The notes beneath the pieces were generated by a model. It was not told the origin of the DNA, searched no databases, and saw only the letters and a program-made list of their open reading frames with translations. The position numbers and the translations under genes are program-made. DNA of 64,000 nucleotides from contig NZ_JOEM01000001.1 in NCBI RefSeq assembly GCF_000718135.1, forward strand, positions 186,001 through 250,000, given 5' to 3'. The stretch comes from Streptomyces cyaneofuscatus (GTDB taxonomy: Bacteria; Actinomycetota; Actinomycetes; Streptomycetales; Streptomycetaceae). Shown in pieces: positions 7,607 to 16,709 of the stretch (its first letter is position 1; each line of letters begins with the position of its first letter).

Positions 7607-8740
7607 ATGGCTACGGAAGACGCGGTGCTTGAGGCACTGGCGACAGTGAACGACCCGGAGATCCACCGCCCGATCACCGAGCTGGGCATGGTGAAATCGG
7701 TCGAGATCGATCCTGACGGTGTAGTCGCTGTCACGGTGTATCTCACGGTCTCCGGCTGCCCGATGCGCGACACGATCACCAGGAACGTGACGGAGGCCGT
7801 CTCCCGGGTGGAGGGCGTCTCCCGCGTGGAGGTCACCCTCGACGTCATGAGCGACGAGCAGCGCAAGGAGCTGGCGAGCTCGCTGCGCGGCGGCACCGCC
7901 GAGCGCGAGGTGCCCTTCGCCAAGCCCGGCTCGCTGACCCGGGTGTACGCGGTCGCCTCCGGCAAGGGCGGCGTCGGCAAGTCGTCGGTGACGGTCAACC
8001 TCGCGGCGGCGATGGCGGCCGACGGGCTGAAGGTGGGCGTCGTGGACGCGGACATCTACGGGCACAGCGTGCCCCGGATGCTCGGCGCGGACGGCAAGCC
8101 CACCCAGGTCGAGAACATGATCATGCCGCCGTCCGCACACGGCGTGAAGGTCATCTCCATCGGCATGTTCACCCCGGGCAACGCGCCCGTGGTCTGGCGC
8201 GGCCCGATGCTGCACCGGGCACTCCAGCAGTTCCTCGCCGATGTGTACTGGGGTGACCTGGACGTCCTGCTCCTGGACCTGCCGCCGGGCACCGGTGACA
8301 TCGCGATCTCCGTGGCGCAGCTCGTGCCGAACGCGGAGATCCTGGTCGTCACGACCCCGCAGCAAGCGGCGGCCGAGGTGGCCGAGCGGGCCGGTTCCAT
8401 CGCCGTACAGACCCACCAGAAGATCGTCGGCGTCGTGGAGAACATGTCGGGCATGCCGTGTCCGCACTGCGACGAGATGGTCGACGTCTTCGGCTCGGGC
8501 GGCGGCGCCCGGGTCGCCGAGGGCCTGACCCGGACGGTCGGCGCCGAGGTGCCGGTGCTGGGCTCGATCCCGATCGACGTACGGCTGCGCGAGGGCGGCG
8601 ACGAGGGCAAGCCGGTGGTCCTGTCGGACCCGGACTCCCCGGCCGGCAAGGCGCTGCGCGGAATCGCGGAGAAGCTGGGCGGCCGCCAGCGCGGCCTGTC
8701 GGGCATGTCGCTGGGGATCACCCCGCGCAACAAGTTCTGA
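7607..8740 (+). CDS. mrp: Mrp/NBP35 family iron-sulfur carrier ATPase
   Basis: 377 residues, typical of actinobacterial Mrp (ApbC). Residues about 5-90 are an MIP18/DUF59 domain (VNDPEIHRPITELGMV, SGCPMRDTI). The P-loop NTPase follows with the deviant Walker A GKGGVGKSS at about 124-132, the Walker B region LLLDLPPGTGD, and the CPHC cysteine pair that bridges two subunits and holds a labile 4Fe-4S cluster. The protein should assemble or carry Fe-S clusters in the cytoplasm. The ATG at 7607 is favoured over upstream frames by the -10 hexamer 7 nt before it. It is convergent with the gene at 8865, and a dispersed repeat lies in the gap. Confidence 0.93.
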   Translation: MATEDAVLEALATVNDPEIHRPITELGMVKSVEIDPDGVVAVTVYLTVSGCPMRDTITRNVTEAVSRVEGVSRVEVTLDVMSDEQRKELASSLRGGTAEREVPFAKPGSLTRVYAVASGKGGVGKSSVTVNLAAAMAADGLKVGVVDADIYGHSVPRMLGADGKPTQVENMIMPPSAHGVKVISIGMFTPGNAPVVWRGPMLHRALQQFLADVYWGDLDVLLLDLPPGTGDIAISVAQLVPNAEILVVTTPQQAAAEVAERAGSIAVQTHQKIVGVVENMSGMPCPHCDEMVDVFGSGGGARVAEGLTRTVGAEVPVLGSIPIDVRLREGGDEGKPVVLSDPDSPAGKALRGIAEKLGGRQRGLSGMSLGITPRNKF

Positions 8741-8749
8741 CAGACAGGA

Positions 8750-8836
8750 CCAGCCCGTCCGGCGCTTGAGGACATCTTTCCCGTCCCCGGCGCCGGACGA
8801 GGCCGGGCAATTCCAGCCCGTCCGGCGCCTGAGGAC
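8750..8836. repeat. Pair of 24-bp dispersed intergenic repeats (first orientation)
   Basis: Copies at 8750-8773 and 8813-8836 share CCAGCCCGTCCGGCG(C)-T/C-TGAGGAC with one mismatch. The inverted form recurs at 18151-18224. Both sites lie between convergent genes. From memory such GC-rich units are scattered in many Streptomyces genomes. Confidence 0.7.
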
Positions 8837-8864
8837 GAAGGCGGCCCGCCGGACGCCCCCGGCC

Positions 8865-9530
8865 CTACTCGTACGTCGTGATGTCCTTGATCACCGCGAA
8901 CCCCAGCCCGTACGCGCTCATCCCCCGCCCGTACGCCCCGATGTGCACGCCCTCGTGCGCGGACCCGGCCAGCACCCAGCCGAACTCGGACTCCCGGTAG
9001 TGGAACTCCACCGGGACCCCGTCCACCGGCAGCGAGAGCGTCGACCAGGGCGCGGAGCCGAGGTCGTCGGCGAGGGTGAACGCCGTCTCGGTCTGCTGGT
9101 CGAGCCAGTCGTCGCGCAGGGTGTGGTCCATCTGCGGCGGCCACGTGTACGCCAGCAGGCCCGAGCCGGCCAGCCAGGCGGCCGAGGAGACCGTGGTGGC
9201 GTCCAGCACCCCCGTACCGTCTCCGCTGCGTCTGACGGGGCTGGCGGCGACCGTGATGACGGCCGCGAACCGTTCCTTCTCGGCGGCGGAACCGTCCGTC
9301 TTCACCGAGGGCTCGTCACCGTGTCCGGTGGAGCCGTGCTGCACGGTGCCGTCCGCCGCCGTGCCGACCTGCATCAGCCAGCGCGGGCCCGTGAAGGCCT
9401 CGTCCAGCCCGTACCAGGGGAAAGAGGCCTCCAGGTAGCCGTCGACGGTACGCCGCCGGGCCGCCGGCACCTCCTCCGCCGTGACCGTGCCAGGGGCACC
9501 GTCCGTATCCACCCGACTCGTCGTCTCCAT
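8865..9530 (-). CDS. Conserved Streptomyces hypothetical protein
   Basis: 221 residues from the ATG at 9530 (METTSRVDTDGAPG); in-frame codons farther upstream extend into Arg-rich non-conserved sequence and were not used. The chain is soluble and strand-rich, with RWLMQVGTAADG, ERFAAVITVAASPVRR, TWPPQMDHTLRDDW and HYRESEFGWVLAGSAHEGVHIGAYGRGMSAYGLGFAVI. No signal peptide, membrane segment or known catalytic motif is visible. It is convergent with mrp and lies downstream of tatB in the same direction. I do not recognise a function. Confidence 0.72.
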   Translation of the reverse strand: METTSRVDTDGAPGTVTAEEVPAARRRTVDGYLEASFPWYGLDEAFTGPRWLMQVGTAADGTVQHGSTGHGDEPSVKTDGSAAEKERFAAVITVAASPVRRSGDGTGVLDATTVSSAAWLAGSGLLAYTWPPQMDHTLRDDWLDQQTETAFTLADDLGSAPWSTLSLPVDGVPVEFHYRESEFGWVLAGSAHEGVHIGAYGRGMSAYGLGFAVIKDITTYE

Positions 9531-9656
9531 CTGAGCGGCCGCCTCCTCGATCAGTCCTGATCCGGAGCGGCCCGCCCCCCGCGGGCGTGGGCGTCCTCGC
9601 AACCGGACAGATGGAGAATAGCCATACCGTCCGGACGAGTCGGGATTGACCTGGCG

Positions 9657-10154
9657 TCAGGTGGCGTCGGCGTCGAACGGCGGACGCTCGGGCTGCGCCT
9701 GCTGCGGGGTCTTCTTCAGCAGGTCAGGGGTGGTGTCGCCGGTCTTGGTGAGGCTGGGCGAGGTGGTGGTGCCCGGCGCGCCCGCCGACCCGTTCGCCGC
9801 ACTGTCGGCGGAATCGGGCGCCGGCGTGCGCCCGTTGACCGCGTCGGTGACGTCGGCGATCTCCTTGCGCAGATCGAAGCTCTCGCGGATCTCCTTCAGC
9901 CCCAGGTCGTCGTTGCCGTCCATCAGCTGCTTACGGACGAACGTCTTGGGGTTGAGGTCCTCGAACTCGAAGTCCTTGAACTGCGGGCCGAGCTCCGTAC
10001 GGATGTCTTCCTTGGCGCTGTCCGAGAACTCACGGATCTTGCGGATGGTGCGCGTGACGTCCTGGATGAGCTTGGGCAGCTTGTCGGGGCCGAAGACCAG
10101 CACGGCCAGCACCCCGAGCGTCAGCAGCTCCAGTGCGCCTATGTCATTGAACAC
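9657..10154 (-). CDS. tatB: Sec-independent translocase subunit TatB
   Basis: 165 residues. The N-terminus MFNDIGALELLTLGVLAVLVFGPDKLP is one membrane helix with the conserved Glu at residue 9 and a Gly-Pro hinge, the hallmark of TatB. An amphipathic helix (LIQDVTRTIRKIREF) and a long acidic then Pro/Thr-rich tail follow. TatB works with TatA and TatC to export folded twin-arginine proteins. The start is a GTG with AGGAG 8 nt upstream. The place beside the HtrA-like protease, anti-sigma factor and sigma factor is conserved in actinobacteria; tatA and tatC are elsewhere. Confidence 0.93.
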   Translation of the reverse strand: MFNDIGALELLTLGVLAVLVFGPDKLPKLIQDVTRTIRKIREFSDSAKEDIRTELGPQFKDFEFEDLNPKTFVRKQLMDGNDDLGLKEIRESFDLRKEIADVTDAVNGRTPAPDSADSAANGSAGAPGTTTSPSLTKTGDTTPDLLKKTPQQAQPERPPFDADAT

Positions 10155-10301
10155 CTAGCTGCTCCTCGTGTTCTCCGCCTGATCCCGACTGGTCCCGGAC
10201 CGATCCCCGGCTTCTCCGCCCGGCCCGGCCAGGTGGGACGGGTGCGCGGACCCGTCAACGGTACCTGGCCGACCTGTCCGGGCGGTACCTTGCCGTGTCG
10301 C

Positions 10302-11918
10302 TCACGTGCCGCTCGCCGAGCCGAGCGTCAACGTGACGGACCGCTCCTCGCCACCTCGGGTCAGCCGCAGCTCCAGCCGGTCGCCGGGACGGTGGGCGCG
10401 GATCTTCACGATCAGCTCCTCCCCGCTGTGCACGCGCTGGCCCTGGACCTCGGTGATCACGTCGCCGGACCTGATGCCCGCCTTGGCGGCCGGGCCGCCC
10501 TTGGTGACCGCAGGCCCGTCCTCGGGGCCCTTCTCGCCGACCTTGGCGCCGTCGCCGGTGAACTTCATGTCCAGCGTGACGCCGATCACCGGGTGGGTGG
10601 CCTTGCCGGTGTTGATCAGCTCCTCGGCGACGCGCTTGCCCTGGTTGATCGGTATCGCGAAGCCGAGGCCGATGGAGCCGGACTGGCCGCCGCGCTCGGT
10701 GCCCTTGCCGCTGTCGGCGGCGCGGATGGCGCTGTTGATGCCGATGACATGAGCCTGGGTGTCGACGAGCGGGCCGCCGGAGTTGCCGGGGTTGATCGGG
10801 GCGTCGGTCTGGAGGGCGTCGACATAGCTGATGTCGCTGCCGTCGCCCTTCTCGCCGCCCGCGGTGATCGGGCGCTGCTTGGCGCTGATGATGCCGGAGG
10901 TGACCGTGTTGGACAGGTCGAAGGGGGCGCCGATGGCCACCACCGGGTCGCCCACCCGGACGTTGTCGGAGTTGCCGAGCGGCAGGGGCTTGAGGCCCGA
11001 GACGCCCTTGACCCGGACGACGGCGAGGTCGTAGCCGCTGTCCTTGCCGACGAGTTCGGCGGCGGCCGTCTCACCGCTGCTGAACGTCACGGTGATGTCG
11101 CCGCTGGATCCGGCCGGGGCGACGACGTGGTTGTTGGTGAGGATGTGGCCCCGGGCGTCGAGGACGAAGCCGGTGCCGGTGCCGGACTCGGCGGTGCCGC
11201 TGACGTGCAGGGTGACCACGCTGGGCAGGGCGCTGGCGGCGATGCCCGCGACGCTCTCGGGGGCCCGGTCGCCGTTGTCGTGGCTCGCCTGGGGCAGCTC
11301 GACGGTGGTCAGGCCGCCGGTGCGCTCGACGTACGCGCCGACGCCGCCGCCGATGCCGCTGGCGACCAGGGCCAGCAGCAGCATTCCGGCGAAGGCGCCG
11401 CCGCGGCGGTTCTTCCGGCTCCCCGGCTCGGTGCCGGCCGGCGGCCCGACCTGGGTCAGCGGCTGCCCCGGCGCGCCCCAGGGGTCGTACTGGAGCCACT
11501 GCGAGGACGAGGAGGGTACGGGGGTGGCCTGCGGGGTCACCGGGGACGGCTGCGGCGGCAAGGGTACGGCCTGCGGGGGTACGGCTTGCGGCGGTACGGG
11601 GGTGCCGTGGGCCGGGGTCGGCCGCTGGACCGGCGGCGCGGGCGCCCACGGTCCGGGGCCGCCGTACGGCGGGGTGCTGTACACATCGGGCTCGTGCAGC
11701 GGCGGCCCGGCCGGGCGGGTCGGGGCGGGCTCCTGCGGCTCCTGGCCGACGAGGGGCGCGGGGCCGTCCGCGGGCGCGGCTCCACCGGTCGGGGCCGGGC
11801 TGTCGGGCCGCACCGAGGGGGCGTCGCCCTCGCCGCCGCCCCGGCTCTCCGGCTCGTCGCGGCCGGGCCGCCCCGTCGCGGGGCGGCTCCACCACTTCGC
11901 CTGCCTACCGTCGTCCAT
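10302..11918 (-). CDS. HtrA/DegP-like membrane-anchored serine protease with PDZ domain
   Basis: 538 residues from the ATG at 11918 (MDDGRQAKWWSRP). A Pro-rich cytoplasmic region of about 170 residues precedes one membrane helix (about 174-197). The trypsin-like domain outside shows the triad: His in LTNNHVV (about 264), Asp in GYDLAVVRV (about 297) and Ser in NPGNSGGPLV (about 380). A C-terminal PDZ domain follows (GPAAKAGIRSGDVITEVQGQRV). It should degrade or refold damaged envelope proteins. It lies downstream of the sigma/anti-sigma pair in the same orientation, as in the mycobacterial sigE-rseA-htrA-tatB block (memory), so it may also act on the anti-sigma factor. Confidence 0.92.
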   Translation of the reverse strand: MDDGRQAKWWSRPATGRPGRDEPESRGGGEGDAPSVRPDSPAPTGGAAPADGPAPLVGQEPQEPAPTRPAGPPLHEPDVYSTPPYGGPGPWAPAPPVQRPTPAHGTPVPPQAVPPQAVPLPPQPSPVTPQATPVPSSSSQWLQYDPWGAPGQPLTQVGPPAGTEPGSRKNRRGGAFAGMLLLALVASGIGGGVGAYVERTGGLTTVELPQASHDNGDRAPESVAGIAASALPSVVTLHVSGTAESGTGTGFVLDARGHILTNNHVVAPAGSSGDITVTFSSGETAAAELVGKDSGYDLAVVRVKGVSGLKPLPLGNSDNVRVGDPVVAIGAPFDLSNTVTSGIISAKQRPITAGGEKGDGSDISYVDALQTDAPINPGNSGGPLVDTQAHVIGINSAIRAADSGKGTERGGQSGSIGLGFAIPINQGKRVAEELINTGKATHPVIGVTLDMKFTGDGAKVGEKGPEDGPAVTKGGPAAKAGIRSGDVITEVQGQRVHSGEELIVKIRAHRPGDRLELRLTRGGEERSVTLTLGSASGT

Positions 11919-12058
11919 GCTCTCCCCGCCACTGGCCTCTGCACGCCCCACCGGGGGCGTCCCTCCCCGGATTCAACCAGGTTTGCGAATCCCCGCGCAG
12001 GGGTCCCGTCGTGGTTCGGCCAGGGTCCGGGTCCGGCCGGGGTTCGGCCGGATTCCCG

Positions 12059-13126
12059 TCAGCGCCGGGGGGAGAGCGGGCTCGCCAGGTCGTTGGTCGG
12101 GGCGGGCCGCCCCGGCCCCGAGGGCGTCGGCGGGGTGAGCGCCTTCGTCGTCGAGCCGCTGCCCAGCACGGCCGCGAGCAGCGGCGTGGAGCCACCGGCC
12201 GGGCGTATCAGCGGCGGCACGGACACGTTCAGCGCGGGGAACGTGAAGGGGTGTCCGCCCAGGGCCGAGGTGGAGAACAGCGGCGGGGCCGTCGTCTGCG
12301 GCCGCAGGGACAGGGGTGGCTTCACCACGGGAGCGGCGGATGCCGGGGGTGCGGTGAGCGCGGGCGAGGGCCGGTGCGCACCGGTCGAGGACACATCGGC
12401 CGCCGACCGGTTGACGGCGAGGCGGTCACTGCCCACCGACTGGGCGCCGCCGCGGCGGCTGACCGCCGTCTCGGAGCCCCCGGCGCGGGTCTCCGCGTCG
12501 AGCGGCGTCACGCTGTTGCCGCTGCCCTCGGCGCGCAGGAGGGGGTCGGGGCCTGAGTCCAGCGGCAGGGTGCCGCCGAGCGCGATGGCCGCCAGGGACA
12601 CGGCGCCGGCCGCGGCGAAGGCGAAGCGCCGGCCGCGCCAGGGCGAGCGCTCGGCGTCCCGGGCCACCTCGTGGATGCGGAAGGCGGAGCGGGAGCCGCC
12701 GGGGAGGACGGCGGTGGAGCCGTGGGCCGCGGGGAAGTACCCGAAGTCGTCCAGCGGGGCGGGGGACGCGGCGGGGTCGCGGCGGGTGGCGCCGGAGGAC
12801 CGCAGCGGGGGGAAGAACTCGTCGGCGAACGGGCCGCCGGAGCCGAACGGTCTGCCGGCGCCGGTGTCGTCGCCGCCAGGACCCCCGGGAAGGCCCTGCA
12901 GGCGGGCCAGGAACCCCTCGGAGGGCGAGGGTGCGGCGGACATGGCGAAGGCGCTCTTGAGGCGGCGCTGGGCGTCGGCCTCGACCTTGCACCGGGAGCA
13001 GGTCGCCAGATGGGCCAGCACCCGCTCGCGGGCGTCATGATTCAGCTCGCCGTCGACCAGCGCGGCGAGCCGGTCCCCCAGGTGCGCTTCGGCAGGGGTG
13101 GGACCGGTCAGACCTGTGCCGCTCAC
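12059..13126 (-). CDS. Zinc-containing anti-sigma factor (RseA-like)
   Basis: 355 residues. The N-terminal zf-HC2 domain holds the ZAS motif H39-x3-C43-x2-C46 (HLATCSRC), which binds zinc and the cognate ECF sigma factor. A disordered Pro/Gly linker leads to a single membrane helix at about 167-188 ([20 protein letters not shown]) and an extracytoplasmic Ser/Thr/Pro-rich C-terminus of about 160 residues, longer than in classical RseA. The GTG start overlaps the sigma-factor stop by 4 bp (GTGA), giving equal synthesis of the pair. The next gene is the HtrA-like protease. Confidence 0.9.
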   Translation of the reverse strand: MSGTGLTGPTPAEAHLGDRLAALVDGELNHDARERVLAHLATCSRCKVEADAQRRLKSAFAMSAAPSPSEGFLARLQGLPGGPGGDDTGAGRPFGSGGPFADEFFPPLRSSGATRRDPAASPAPLDDFGYFPAAHGSTAVLPGGSRSAFRIHEVARDAERSPWRGRRFAFAAAGAVSLAAIALGGTLPLDSGPDPLLRAEGSGNSVTPLDAETRAGGSETAVSRRGGAQSVGSDRLAVNRSAADVSSTGAHRPSPALTAPPASAAPVVKPPLSLRPQTTAPPLFSTSALGGHPFTFPALNVSVPPLIRPAGGSTPLLAAVLGSGSTTKALTPPTPSGPGRPAPTNDLASPLSPRR

Positions 13127-13881
13127 GCCGTTCCGCCCTCCCCTGCGAGGACCGCGTCCGCCAGGGAGCGCTGCTCGGCGCGGGCTTCGGGCGAACGGTG
13201 CTTGAGCGCCTTGCGCAGGTGCGAGCGGCCGCGGTGGATGCGGCTGCGCACGGTGCCGAGCTTCACGCCGAGGGTGGCGGCGATCTCCTCGTAGCTGAGG
13301 CCCTCGATGTCGCAGAGGACGACGGCGGCGCGGAACTCGGGCGCGAGGGTGTCCAGCGCCTGCTGCACGTCGGCGTCGAAGTGGGTGTCGTTGAAGACCT
13401 GCTGCGGGGACGGCTCCCGGCTGGGCAGCCGCTCGGCCGCGTCGTCGCCGAGCGAGTCGAAGCGGATCCGCTGCTTGCGCCGGACCATGTCCAGGAAGAG
13501 ATTGGTGGTGATGCGGTGCAGCCAGCCCTCGAAGGTGCCGGGCGTGTACGTCGACAGCGAGCGGAAGACTCTGACGAAGACCTCCTGCGTGAGGTCCTCG
13601 GCGTCGTGCTGGTTACCCGTCAGCCGGTAGGCAAGGCGGTACACGCGACCGCTGTGCGTGCTGACGATCTCTTCCCATGAGGGCGGGGTCCACGCCTGGT
13701 CCGCATCGGAGGCGAAGGTCGCGGTCGGTGCGGAGTTTTCGGAAGAACGGTCAGCAATGTTGGTCACGGATTTCGGCTCACCGGCCGACCTGAGAAGGCG
13801 CCGCAGCACCCCGCCCCGATCCACAGGCGCAGCCGCACCTCCCCTATCGGCTCTGGTGGTGTCCAGTGGAGCCCCTACCAT
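13123..13881 (-). CDS. ECF RNA polymerase sigma factor (orthologue of mycobacterial SigE)
   Basis: About 252 residues from the ATG at 13881 ([15 protein letters not shown]); a GTG two codons earlier is possible. After a flexible N-terminus of about 65 residues, region 2 is clear ([29 protein letters not shown], then [17 protein letters not shown]). Region 4 follows ([32 protein letters not shown]), whose helix-turn-helix binds the -35 element. It is the S. coelicolor SCO5147 type (memory) and is not the Streptomyces gene called sigE. It is co-transcribed with its anti-sigma factor. Confidence 0.92.
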   Translation of the reverse strand: MVGAPLDTTRADRGGAAAPVDRGGVLRRLLRSAGEPKSVTNIADRSSENSAPTATFASDADQAWTPPSWEEIVSTHSGRVYRLAYRLTGNQHDAEDLTQEVFVRVFRSLSTYTPGTFEGWLHRITTNLFLDMVRRKQRIRFDSLGDDAAERLPSREPSPQQVFNDTHFDADVQQALDTLAPEFRAAVVLCDIEGLSYEEIAATLGVKLGTVRSRIHRGRSHLRKALKHRSPEARAEQRSLADAVLAGEGGTA

Positions 13882-14058
13882 AGCCACCTCGCCCGTTAGC
13901 TCCGGATAAGACTTTTCCCTGCTGGGGCCGGGCGTCGCCCGGGACGTCCTCGCAGCTCACCGGTCCGATCCGCGGGCCGGGGCACTGCGCTTTCCCCACT
14001 CCTTGCACAACGCCCGGTCCCATCTGCGGGTTCCCGGGTCCAGCGGATACAGTCACCG

Positions 14059-14724
14059 TTGCGCCAACTACGGGGACAGGAGAGGGTCATTACCGCCAAC
14101 CGGCAGACGAGCTGGGGCCTCGCCGACGCCTTTGTCGCCGAGGACGAAGCTCTGCACCGGGCCAGGGAGCACTCCCGTGAGCTGGGGATCCGCTCGGTCT
14201 CCCCGGGCACCGGTGCCGCGCTGCGCCTGCTGGCCGGCGCGGCAGATGCCAAGGCGGTGGCGGAGATCGGCACGGGCACGGGCGTGTCCGGCATCTATCT
14301 GCTGCACGGGATGCGTGCCGACGGTGTGCTGACCACGGTGGACCCGGAGCCCGAGCGCCAGCAGTTCGCCCGCGAGGCGTTCCGCGAGGCGGGCTTCGCC
14401 TCCAACCGGTCCCGCTTCATCCCCGGCCGCGCGCTGGACGTGCTGCCCCGGCTCGCGGACGGCGGTTACGACCTCGTCTTCTGCGACGGCGACCGGCTGG
14501 AGAGCCTGGACTGCCTCGCTGAATCGTTGCGCCTGCTGCGCCCCGGCGGGCTGGTCTGCTTCGAGGGCGTCTTCGCCGACGGCCGTACCGTCGACTCCGC
14601 CGCGCAGCCCGCCGAGGTGCTGCGGCTGCGGGAGCTGCTGCGGGCGGTGCGCGAGAGCCAGGAGCTGATGCCGACGCTGCTGCCGGTCGGCGACGGGCTG
14701 CTCTGCGCGGTCCGGCGCGGCTGA
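14059..14724 (+). CDS. SAM-dependent O-methyltransferase
   Basis: About 221 residues. The methyltransferase_3 fold is visible: motif I VAEIGTGTGVSGIYLL (about residues 65-80), LTTVDPEPERQQFAREAF for the ribose-binding acid, and YDLVFCDGDRLESLDCL. It resembles caffeoyl-CoA or catechol O-methyltransferases, but the substrate is unknown. The start is uncertain: a TTG at 14059 begins the frame, while AGGAGAGG at about 14079-14086 sits just before an in-frame ATT (VITANRQTSWG), so initiation may be at a rare codon there. It is divergent from the sigma factor, as in mycobacteria (Rv1220c/SigE, memory). Confidence 0.88.
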   Translation: MRQLRGQERVITANRQTSWGLADAFVAEDEALHRAREHSRELGIRSVSPGTGAALRLLAGAADAKAVAEIGTGTGVSGIYLLHGMRADGVLTTVDPEPERQQFAREAFREAGFASNRSRFIPGRALDVLPRLADGGYDLVFCDGDRLESLDCLAESLRLLRPGGLVCFEGVFADGRTVDSAAQPAEVLRLRELLRAVRESQELMPTLLPVGDGLLCAVRRG

Positions 14725-14753
14725 GCCCGTACCCGTAACAACGCCGGTGAACG

Positions 14754-14793
14754 CACCACTGCCCGGCACGGAGATCCGTACCGGGCAGTGGTG
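14754..14793. terminator. Bidirectional terminator hairpin
   Basis: CACCACTGCCCGG (14754-14766) pairs perfectly with CCGGGCAGTGGTG (14781-14793). Inside, ACGGA/TCCGT adds a second 5-bp stem after one mismatch. It lies between the convergent O-methyltransferase and DUF3117 genes. Confidence 0.85.
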
Positions 14794-14813
14794 AAGGTGA
14801 TGGGCGTTCCGCG

Positions 14814-14981
14814 TCAGCCGACGACCTTCTTCAGCGCGTCGCCGAGGGCATCGGCCTCGTCCGGAGTCAGCTCGACAACAAGCCGACCGCCGCCTTCGAG
14901 CGGAACGCGCATGACGATGCCCCGCCCCTCCTTTGTCACCTCGAGCGGGCCGTCGCCCGTCCGCGGCTTCATGGCCGCCAT
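14814..14981 (-). CDS. DUF3117 small protein
   Basis: A 55-residue protein reading MAAMKPRTGDGPLEVTKEG and continuing with GIVMRVPLEGGGRLVVELTPDE, then ADALGDALKKVVG. This is the highly conserved actinobacterial DUF3117 family (Rv1211 in M. tuberculosis, memory). The ATG 14981-14979 follows GGAAGGGGAAC. The protein is small, soluble and strand-rich, and its function is unknown. It is conserved in position next to the methyltransferase and Tag genes. Confidence 0.88.
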   Translation of the reverse strand: MAAMKPRTGDGPLEVTKEGRGIVMRVPLEGGGRLVVELTPDEADALGDALKKVVG

Positions 14982-15298
14982 GCTCGTTCCCCTTCCTGAA
15001 ACCAGCTCATCGCAACCGGCGGCCCCATGACAGGCGCTGCCTCACCGGCATCGAACACATTGCTTCTTCGCCATTATCCCGCATCAGGGACCCCGATGAC
15101 CAACATCGCTCTGCATCGCTTGCGCAACGCGCTCCCCCAAAACCGTCTAATTCGGCGATCCGGCTGCGATACTGCGCCGCCCCGGGGCCCCAGGTGAGAG
15201 CCAATTGTTAGACGCAGGTCACATCCATGCCCCGCGCCGCGTCGGCCATGCTTGCCTCCAGGGGCAACGATGCCCGAGCAGTGAGGGGATGGACAGCA
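14982..15298. other. Intergenic region without recognised gene (317 bp)
   Basis: This gap lies between the divergent DUF3117 and enoyl-CoA hydratase genes. It is less GC-rich than its surroundings and should hold both promoters. I see no convincing ORF, tRNA or structured RNA; a 65-codon frame on the minus strand shows no coding bias. Confidence 0.5.
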
Positions 15299-16111
15299 AT
15301 GGCCGACGAGCCGGCGAACACCGTGCTGTACGACGTCAGCGAGGGTCTCGCGACGATCACGATCAACCGACCCGACGCGATGAACGCCATGAACACCGCG
15401 GCGAAGGTCGCGCTCCGGGACTCCCTGCGGGCGGCGGCCGCGGACCCCGCCGTACGGGCGGTTCTGCTCACGGCCACCGGGCGCGCCTTCTGTGTCGGCC
15501 AGGACCTCAAGGAGCATGTCGCCACGCTGACGGCGACGCGTGAGGCGGGCGACGGCAACGCGCTGAGCACGGTACGGGAGCACTACAACCCGATCGTGCG
15601 GGCCATCACGGAGATGGCCAAGCCGGTCGTCGCCGGGGTGAACGGCGTCGCGGCCGGGGCCGGGTTCGGTTTCGCGCTGGCGGCCGACTACCGGGTGGTC
15701 GCCGAGACGGCCTCGTTCAACACCTCGTTCGCGGGCGTCGCCCTGACCGCCGACTCGGGCGTCTCCTGGACGCTGCCGCGGCTGATCGGCCCGAGCCGCG
15801 CCGCCGATCTGCTGTTCTTCCCGCGCTCGATCTCCGCGCAGGACGCCCTGGAGCTGGGCCTGGTCAACCGGGTGGTCCCGGCGGACAAGCTGGCCGAGGA
15901 GGCCGCCGCGGTGGCCCGGGCGCTGGCCGACGGTCCGACGGTGGCGTACGCGGCGCTGAAGGAGTCCCTGGCGTACGGCGCCGGGCACACGCTCGCCGAG
16001 ACGCTGGAGAAGGAGGACGAACTCCAGACCCGGGCGGGCGCGTCGCAGGACCACACCATCGCGGTGGAGGCGTTCCTCGCGAAGGAGAAGCCGGTCTACC
16101 TGGGGAAGTAG
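15299..16111 (+). CDS. Enoyl-CoA hydratase/isomerase family protein
   Basis: 270 residues of the crotonase fold. The motif ATGRAFCVGQDLKEH and the oxyanion-hole segment VAGVNGVAAGAGFGFALAAD are present (about residues 55-125). In the second active-site loop the usual second Glu of true hydratases is not obvious (SFAGVALTADSGVSWTLPRLIG), which points to an isomerase-type or other crotonase reaction as in PaaG-like members. The ATG at 15299 follows GAGGGGA at 15283-15289; an upstream frame to 15227 has no support. It is convergent with tag, and the place matches S. coelicolor SCO5144 (memory). Confidence 0.88.
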   Translation: MADEPANTVLYDVSEGLATITINRPDAMNAMNTAAKVALRDSLRAAAADPAVRAVLLTATGRAFCVGQDLKEHVATLTATREAGDGNALSTVREHYNPIVRAITEMAKPVVAGVNGVAAGAGFGFALAADYRVVAETASFNTSFAGVALTADSGVSWTLPRLIGPSRAADLLFFPRSISAQDALELGLVNRVVPADKLAEEAAAVARALADGPTVAYAALKESLAYGAGHTLAETLEKEDELQTRAGASQDHTIAVEAFLAKEKPVYLGK

Positions 16112-16115
16112 CCGC

Positions 16116-16709
16116 TCACGCGACGGTGGCATCGCCCCGGGCCACGCAGTCCGCGAGGTGGTCGTCGACGAGGCCGCACGCCTGCATCAGGGCGTAGGCC
16201 GTGGTCGGGCCGACGAAGCGGATCGAGCGCTTCTTCAGCTCCTTGGCCAGCGCGGTGGACTCCGGGGTGACGGCGGGGACATCGCCCAGCTCGCGCGGGG
16301 CGGTCCGGCCGGCCGGGTCGGGGGCGTAGGACCAGATCAGCTCGTCCAGCTCCCCGGCCGGCCAGTCGGCGAGCACCTTCGCGTTGGCGAGGGTGGCGTC
16401 GACCTTGGCCCGGTTGCGGATGATGCCGGGGTCGGCGAGGAGCCGCTCCCGGTCGGCGTCGGTGAACTTCGCGACCGCGGCGATCTCGAACCCGGCGAAC
16501 GCCGTACGGAAGGTCTCGCGGCGGCGCAGGATCGTCAGCCAGGAGAGCCCGGACTGGAACGCCTCCAGGCAGAGCCGCTCGAAGAGGGCGTCGTCCCCGT
16601 GGACCGGGCGGCCCCACTCGGTGTCGTGGTAGGTGAGGTAGTCCTCGGTGGACAGGCCCCAGGGGCAGCGCAGCCCGCCGTCGGGGGCGGCCACGGCTCC
16701 GCCGCTCAT
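16116..16709 (-). CDS. tag: DNA-3-methyladenine glycosylase I
   Basis: 197 residues, the normal size. Tag signatures are present: CPWG near the N-terminus, YHDTEWGRPVHGDDALFERLCLEAFQSGLSWLTILRRRETFR, FDA-like AVAKFTDADRERLL, IIRNRAKVDATLANA, and the C-terminal KRSIRFVGPTTAYALMQACGLVDDHL. Cys15 and the C-terminal His/Cys should supply the zinc-snap ligands. It excises 3-methyladenine from alkylated DNA. The ATG overlaps the DivIVA-domain stop by 4 bp (16706-16709), so the two are translationally coupled; this order is conserved with Rv1209-Rv1210 (memory). Confidence 0.93.
   Translation of the reverse strand: MSGGAVAAPDGGLRCPWGLSTEDYLTYHDTEWGRPVHGDDALFERLCLEAFQSGLSWLTILRRRETFRTAFAGFEIAAVAKFTDADRERLLADPGIIRNRAKVDATLANAKVLADWPAGELDELIWSYAPDPAGRTAPRELGDVPAVTPESTALAKELKKRSIRFVGPTTAYALMQACGLVDDHLADCVARGDATVA

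Noticed and set aside
10233..13040. A 935-codon plus-strand frame opposite the HtrA and anti-sigma genes
   Set aside because: Long antisense open frames are common at this GC content. The minus-strand genes carry intact catalytic and zinc motifs.
13123..13881. Assignment as the cell-envelope sigma factor named sigE in Streptomyces
   Set aside because: That gene is accompanied by cseABC. Here the neighbours are an anti-sigma factor, HtrA and TatB, matching the mycobacterial SigE block.
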